A stretch of DNA of 64,000 bases from Seriola aureovittata (Eukaryota; Chordata; Actinopteri; Carangiformes; Carangidae), in NCBI RefSeq assembly GCF_021018895.1, contig NC_079368.1:3689501-3753500 (forward strand), given 5' to 3'. Of the stretch, positions 59,780-64,000 are shown piece after piece; positions within the stretch are counted from its first letter, which is position 1; each line of letters begins with the position of its first letter. A program made the position numbers and the translations under genes. The notes under the pieces are model-generated. The model saw only the letters and a list, made by a program, of their open reading frames with translations, was not told the DNA's origin and did no database searches.

Positions 59780-60275
59780 ATATCACACTCGAGTGATATA
59801 CAACAGTTCTACGAGCGCAATATTAGTTAAATAAGCAGCGACAGATTATAATTTGTTTGTTTATTTTATCATTTATTTAGCAATGCCAGCACAAAATTTG
59901 CAACTGGACTGGTACTGGACTGGTACTAAACAACACATATACATTTGTCTGACCTCCACAGTGCACACTAGCTTGCTGCTTCATCTACACGTTATCTCAG
60001 GAGTGCGCTGAAGTACCCAGGCTTCTTCCCTTCATCTTCATTAAAATATTATTCCTGGAAATATATTAATCTTTGCAAAGTTTATTGCAGTCTAAGATAG
60101 ATAACGACTGTTAATGTAACGCTAATTAACGATTAATAGAACACCTGTAAAGCGGAGTGATACATGTAGTTAAAAGTCCCAGTGCTGTTATACTCTATAT
60201 CAGCACTCATAGAATGACTCTCCACCAATCAAATTACTAGGTCGGAACTAACTGTTGTATAATGGAGAATAAAAA
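59780..60275. mobile_element. Possible MITE adjacent to MITE copy 3
   Basis: TATACAACAGTT (59797-59808) and AACTGTTGTATA (60250-60261) are perfect 12-bp inverted repeats 441 bp apart. The neighbouring sequence (TTCTACGA versus TTCCGAC when folded) suggests a longer degenerate terminal repeat. Exact ends are unclear. Confidence 0.4.
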
Positions 60276-62835
60276 CTGAAATATTAGAGGCCTTAAAGAC
60301 ACAATTAACACCAGGCTATAAATCAATGTTTCTTTGCCCTCTGTGGACGAAAGTTTAACATTTTTCACATCTCTGACAATAATCATTATTTGGTGAAACC
60401 AGTGGCATCTGTAACTATGATTAACAGAGATGTCACGATGTACTGACCCTGACACTATTCCTGTCTTATTTTTATTTTAATCTGATATACACCTCTACAT
60501 CACTGCAGTAATTGCATCTTTTATGTAATACTTCAAATATATCTAATATTCAATTTGATGTTGTGCTTGTGTGATTTAATTTTCTTAAATAATCTTACAT
60601 CATGCACGTCATGTTCTACTAGCATGTGCATTAGGTCACAGGTGACGTGACACGCAGTCCTGTTGACTGTGAGGCAATAAAAACCATCGGCCCACAAAAG
60701 CGATTTACGAGCGCTGCTCCCACGCTGATTCTACATGGTGACAGTTTTGTGCTTTCACAAATGACTTTTGTTCACAAACAGCATTTAAATGCATTCTTAC
60801 AGCGCTCTTGCAAGCTTTTGTTTGCTTTGATTAGGAAAAATGCCACAATTAAGGAAAATGATCTTGTGTTGTGAATTTGATAAATTCCAGTGATCTTCTA
60901 TTTCCTGGTTCTTTAATGTTTCATTATTTTTATCAACTCAGGTTTAATCAATAAGAAATGCAAGCCGAGCTATTCTATTGATTTCGTGGTTATGTGCCAA
61001 GAAATGTGCTAGCAAAAGATAGGGAGAGGAAAGAACTGCGTATGATATGAGATATGCTAATATCGGTTATGAATGTAAACAATGCAAACATTTCTTAATG
61101 AGGAAATGCAATCAACATGTGTTTGTTATATGACCCTAACCCTAACCACATAACATGATTTAGAGAGTGTAAAAATAACTCTTTGTTTACAAGATAACTT
61201 CAGGGCACCTTTAATTAGATTATCAAGAACTAAGTGACGTGCAGCAAACACAGACCAGGTAGTTTGCTAGTGTTGGAATACTGTTTGCTCTCCGGGGCTC
61301 AGGACATAATGGCTCTAACGAACATGTGTGGGCGTTTGTATAGGTGCTCCCAGCTGGTCCTTTTTGCACCAGACACCCCTGACACCCTCTGAGGTCTAAG
61401 GGCATTTTCTTGATTTTTACATTATTTCTTAAATTTGTCTTTTAAAGGGTACTTGCACATACAATTATATAGTGTTTTATATCACAATTTTCAGAACAAT
61501 CTCAGCTCTTTCCAAGTTGAGACCCCTTCCTGTCGTAGAGCACTGTGCGAAGAGATCGTTTGGCCCAAATGCTGAAAAATTTAAGCCTAGTTTTTGCAAT
61601 TCTTCAAATATCTTCTGGGAACACCTTTACTGATGAATTGTTTTGGTGTTTGAAATGGGTTTACCAAAGTTTATAGGTTCATAAAAATATTGCAATATAT
61701 GAATAAAATAGAACATAAATGGATAATAAATGCCTAGCATGAAATTTTGTAATATCACTGAGTTGTAGTGTTGTCCGTCACTCTGCTATGAGTCATGTAT
61801 GATCTCGCAAGAAATTGTTAGGGGAAGTGGAGAGTCTACAGGTTCTAACAACATTTAAACCCTATTTCTACGCCGTAATATCGCAAAGATATTAAGGGAA
61901 ACATCCATCTACCTCAGAGAGGTAAACCAGATTTGGGATGAACGACCTCCCCTCAATCGTGAAAAACAGAATCCCAATCTCGACCCTGCTCTGTGTGTAC
62001 GCACCTTCATGCTACATGTTTCTCTCGAGCATCATCCCTCCAGCAGCATCTGCCAGCGAGCCGAGGCAATGAACTCTCCTCCTGAGAGACATTACTATTG
62101 ATAACCGAGTTACGAATCATTTAATACCATTAGAGTCCTTCTACCCCTGTGCCTCACGTGGAAATATCATTCCTAGCCCAATCTCCCACTCTGTGAGAGA
62201 TTATCAAGGGTGATGATGCAGTGGAACGGCGGAAGATTTGTCAAGTTAATAAAATGAGCTCCGGGGAGAGCTATTTCAAGGCATTATTGAAGTATGCTTA
62301 AAGTAAGCGAGAGTTGATGGTGGCCCCGGCGCTTGTGCACAGACCCCGCCGCAGGGAGGGTAAATCAAACGCTTGCTTTTATTGACTGATATTGGCCACA
62401 GTCGATGTTTGAACTCGAGCAATGGCTGTCTGACGACTTTCTGGAGAATAGGAGGGAGAATTTACCTGACTCAACCTCATAGAGAGCACACACGTCTCCA
62501 TCTCTGGGTCTGTTGGAGTGAATTTTGATTCTACCTAAAGACAATTTACTGCAACCAGTCAGAGAAAAAATACTGCAGGGCACTCTGTATCACAGAATAG
62601 TGAGATGATGACATTTTCATTCATTCATATATCAAAAATGAACAGTTTATATTTAAGTGATAACCACGCATCATTTCAGCTCACATCTGGAACCATTAAG
62701 TGAAACACTGAGTATGAAAATCACTCAAAGCATCCCAAGCTGACAATAGACAAAGGTAAGTTTGACATTACTTAACAGCTTATCTTTCTTTGTTTTTCTT
62801 TGAGAACACTTAAAAGTTCAAACCTATGCAGGACC
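60276..62835. other. Unannotated stretch
   Basis: No gene recognised. The parts 60610-60870 and 62030-62500 are balanced and non-repetitive and might be conserved non-coding DNA (inference). Confidence 0.45.
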
Positions 62836-63465
62836 AGGGATGTCACAGGAAAACTAATAAAGCATTTCCTTAATTTCATATTTTAATCGCCATTAAAAAT
62901 AGGAATTGTCAAAAGAATTTACAAATAAATGATTTATCCATCAATTCATTATTATTAATTAGTGAATGAAAAATATAATTTGAAAAAGTATTTGAAAAGG
63001 CATCTTCAATTTCCATTTCCTTTTTCCAGCTGCTTTTCCTTTTCCTATTAGCTAATGCTGCTTAACCATTTAGCTTCTCCATTTAGCCTGTGTATGACAC
63101 TCTGGGCCTTAAGTGCTGGTAAAACCCACTGGTGAGCTCTCCAACCAATCAGAGAGCTTGTTACATCACATGGTCAATTGGGATTGCTTAGCTTGGTTTT
63201 AGTATTTATTCATGGATTAATAGTGGTATTCCCACTTTTAAACTTCTTTTTCAAATACTTTTTCAAATTATACTATTTATTTATGAATTTAGAAATGTTT
63301 TATTTCATGACAGTTTTATGCTTTTTTTTGTAAAACCATTTTAGTATAAGTATGAATTGATGGATTAATTATTCATTTATAAATTCTTTTTACAATTTCT
63401 ATTTTTAATGCCTATTAAAATATGAAATTAAGAAAATGCTTTATTATTTTTCCTGTGACATCCCT
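62836..63465. mobile_element. Foldback-type element with long inverted arms (630 bp)
   Basis: The left arm starts AGGGATGTCACAGGAAAACT at 62836; the right arm, reverse-complemented from 63465, starts AGGGATGTCACAGGAAAAAT. The arms continue to match at about 90% for more than 110 bp (AATTTCATATTTTAAT, CATTAAAAATAG, ATCCATCAATTCAT). They match again at TATAATTTGAAAAAGTATTT after about 70 bp of extra sequence in the right arm. The central 240 bp are unrelated and include CCAATCAGAGAGC. No transposase or clear target duplication is visible. Confidence 0.88.
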
Positions 63466-64000
63466 CCATACAAACCTTCAGTCGTTGTTGATTCTTCATT
63501 TTGTATCTCTTAAAGCTGAAAGAACTCACCTCTTCTCTTTATTTCCATCCATACTCACCTTTCATAGAGATGGCTCCAATAGTTTTTGGATCGAATTGTG
63601 GGCTGGCAAAATAAACAGATTTGCTAAGATCTGAGGCCAGTGAATCTATTATTGACTTTCATCTCTCCTTGCTCTTTTTTTTTTTTTTTTACCAGAAAAC
63701 TGTAATATACAAAACACTCCAATGGAAGACTTCTCATTGTTGGCCATCATAATGAAAAATGTTGTCATTGGCAGATTATATCCTGTGTAGAAAATTTGCA
63801 TAATTCTGTAAGTAAGACAAAAAAAAAACCTACTTATTGTCTGCCTCTCTGTACATTGTCGGAAATTAGTTTGTTTATGAATTTGGGGAATATTAATCAG
63901 AATCATAACACATACCCATTTCAACCATTTGTACACTTTTACAGAGACGGCATAATAACACCAAGAAAAGTTCCTCTGCCAGGAAATGTTTCTTAACCAG
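63466..64000. other. Unannotated stretch with T-run
   Basis: T-run at 63677-63692. No gene recognised. Confidence 0.45.

Noticed and set aside
61131..61147. CCCTAACCCTAACC telomere-like motif (also AACCCTAACCCTA near 35359)
   Set aside because: Only about two units; too short to call an interstitial telomeric array.

Overview
The window looks like a gene desert or very long intron/intergenic stretch of a teleost fish nuclear genome, probably a spiny-rayed (percomorph) fish. The reasons are the AT-rich vertebrate-type non-coding sequence, abundant (CA)n/(GA)n microsatellites, Tc1-like, hAT-like and TTAA-flanked short DNA transposons, a LINE fragment, and several dispersed blocks I recognise from memory as common teleost repeats. 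Species assignment is inference. I find no complete, convincing host protein-coding gene: every open reading frame is below 185 codons, and those I can identify are transposon remains or single-exon-sized fragments. No tRNA, rRNA or CRISPR array is visible.

Layout. 1-13 kb: sparse unique-looking DNA with a hAT 5' end (1951), a 21-bp tandem repeat (5154), a near-perfect 37-bp-arm hairpin (6593), a LINE 3' fragment flanked by a 16-bp target duplication (6909-7187), two common dispersed repeats (about 7951 and 9239), and an internally deleted hAT element (11951-12831) with a perfect 8-bp target duplication, nested in an older repeat. 13-24 kb: a CpG-rich, repeat-like block (13441-14340), a Tc1 3' end (14470), TTAA-element copy 1 (15789), a dispersed repeat (17515), a 16-bp-TIR MITE (20344), a Tc1 relic (21581) and a roughly 740-bp repeat with internal units (23040). 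24-37 kb: mainly unannotated, with microsatellites, a 437-bp TTAA MITE with 34-bp TIRs (28621), a short interspersed repeat (29971), a hAT end (33033) and a 47-codon MADF-like ORF (35525).

37-48 kb: a MITE (37113-37970) carrying a 19-bp minisatellite with five-unit higher-order structure, a duplicated repeat with two perfect oestrogen-response-element palindromes (39993 and 40137), a reverse-strand LINE C-terminus (40333-40735), a microsatellite-headed repeat (43249) and a 507-bp element with about 97-bp TIRs (47134). 48-64 kb: a hAT-like remnant (about 49230-49945), TTAA-element copies 2 and 3 (51917 and 59344), a THAP-like first exon (55401), a possible MITE (about 59780) and a 630-bp long-arm inverted repeat (62836-63465). 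Non-repetitive stretches between these (for example 24.3-24.9, 38.3-38.7, 54.4-54.9, 57.4-57.8 and 62.0-62.5 kb) have a balanced composition that could reflect conserved non-coding elements, but this cannot be shown without alignment.

The genes do not form a pathway. The biology on view is successive transposon insertion, nesting, internal deletion and tandem expansion in a gene-poor region, with some repeats bringing transcription-factor-like motifs.
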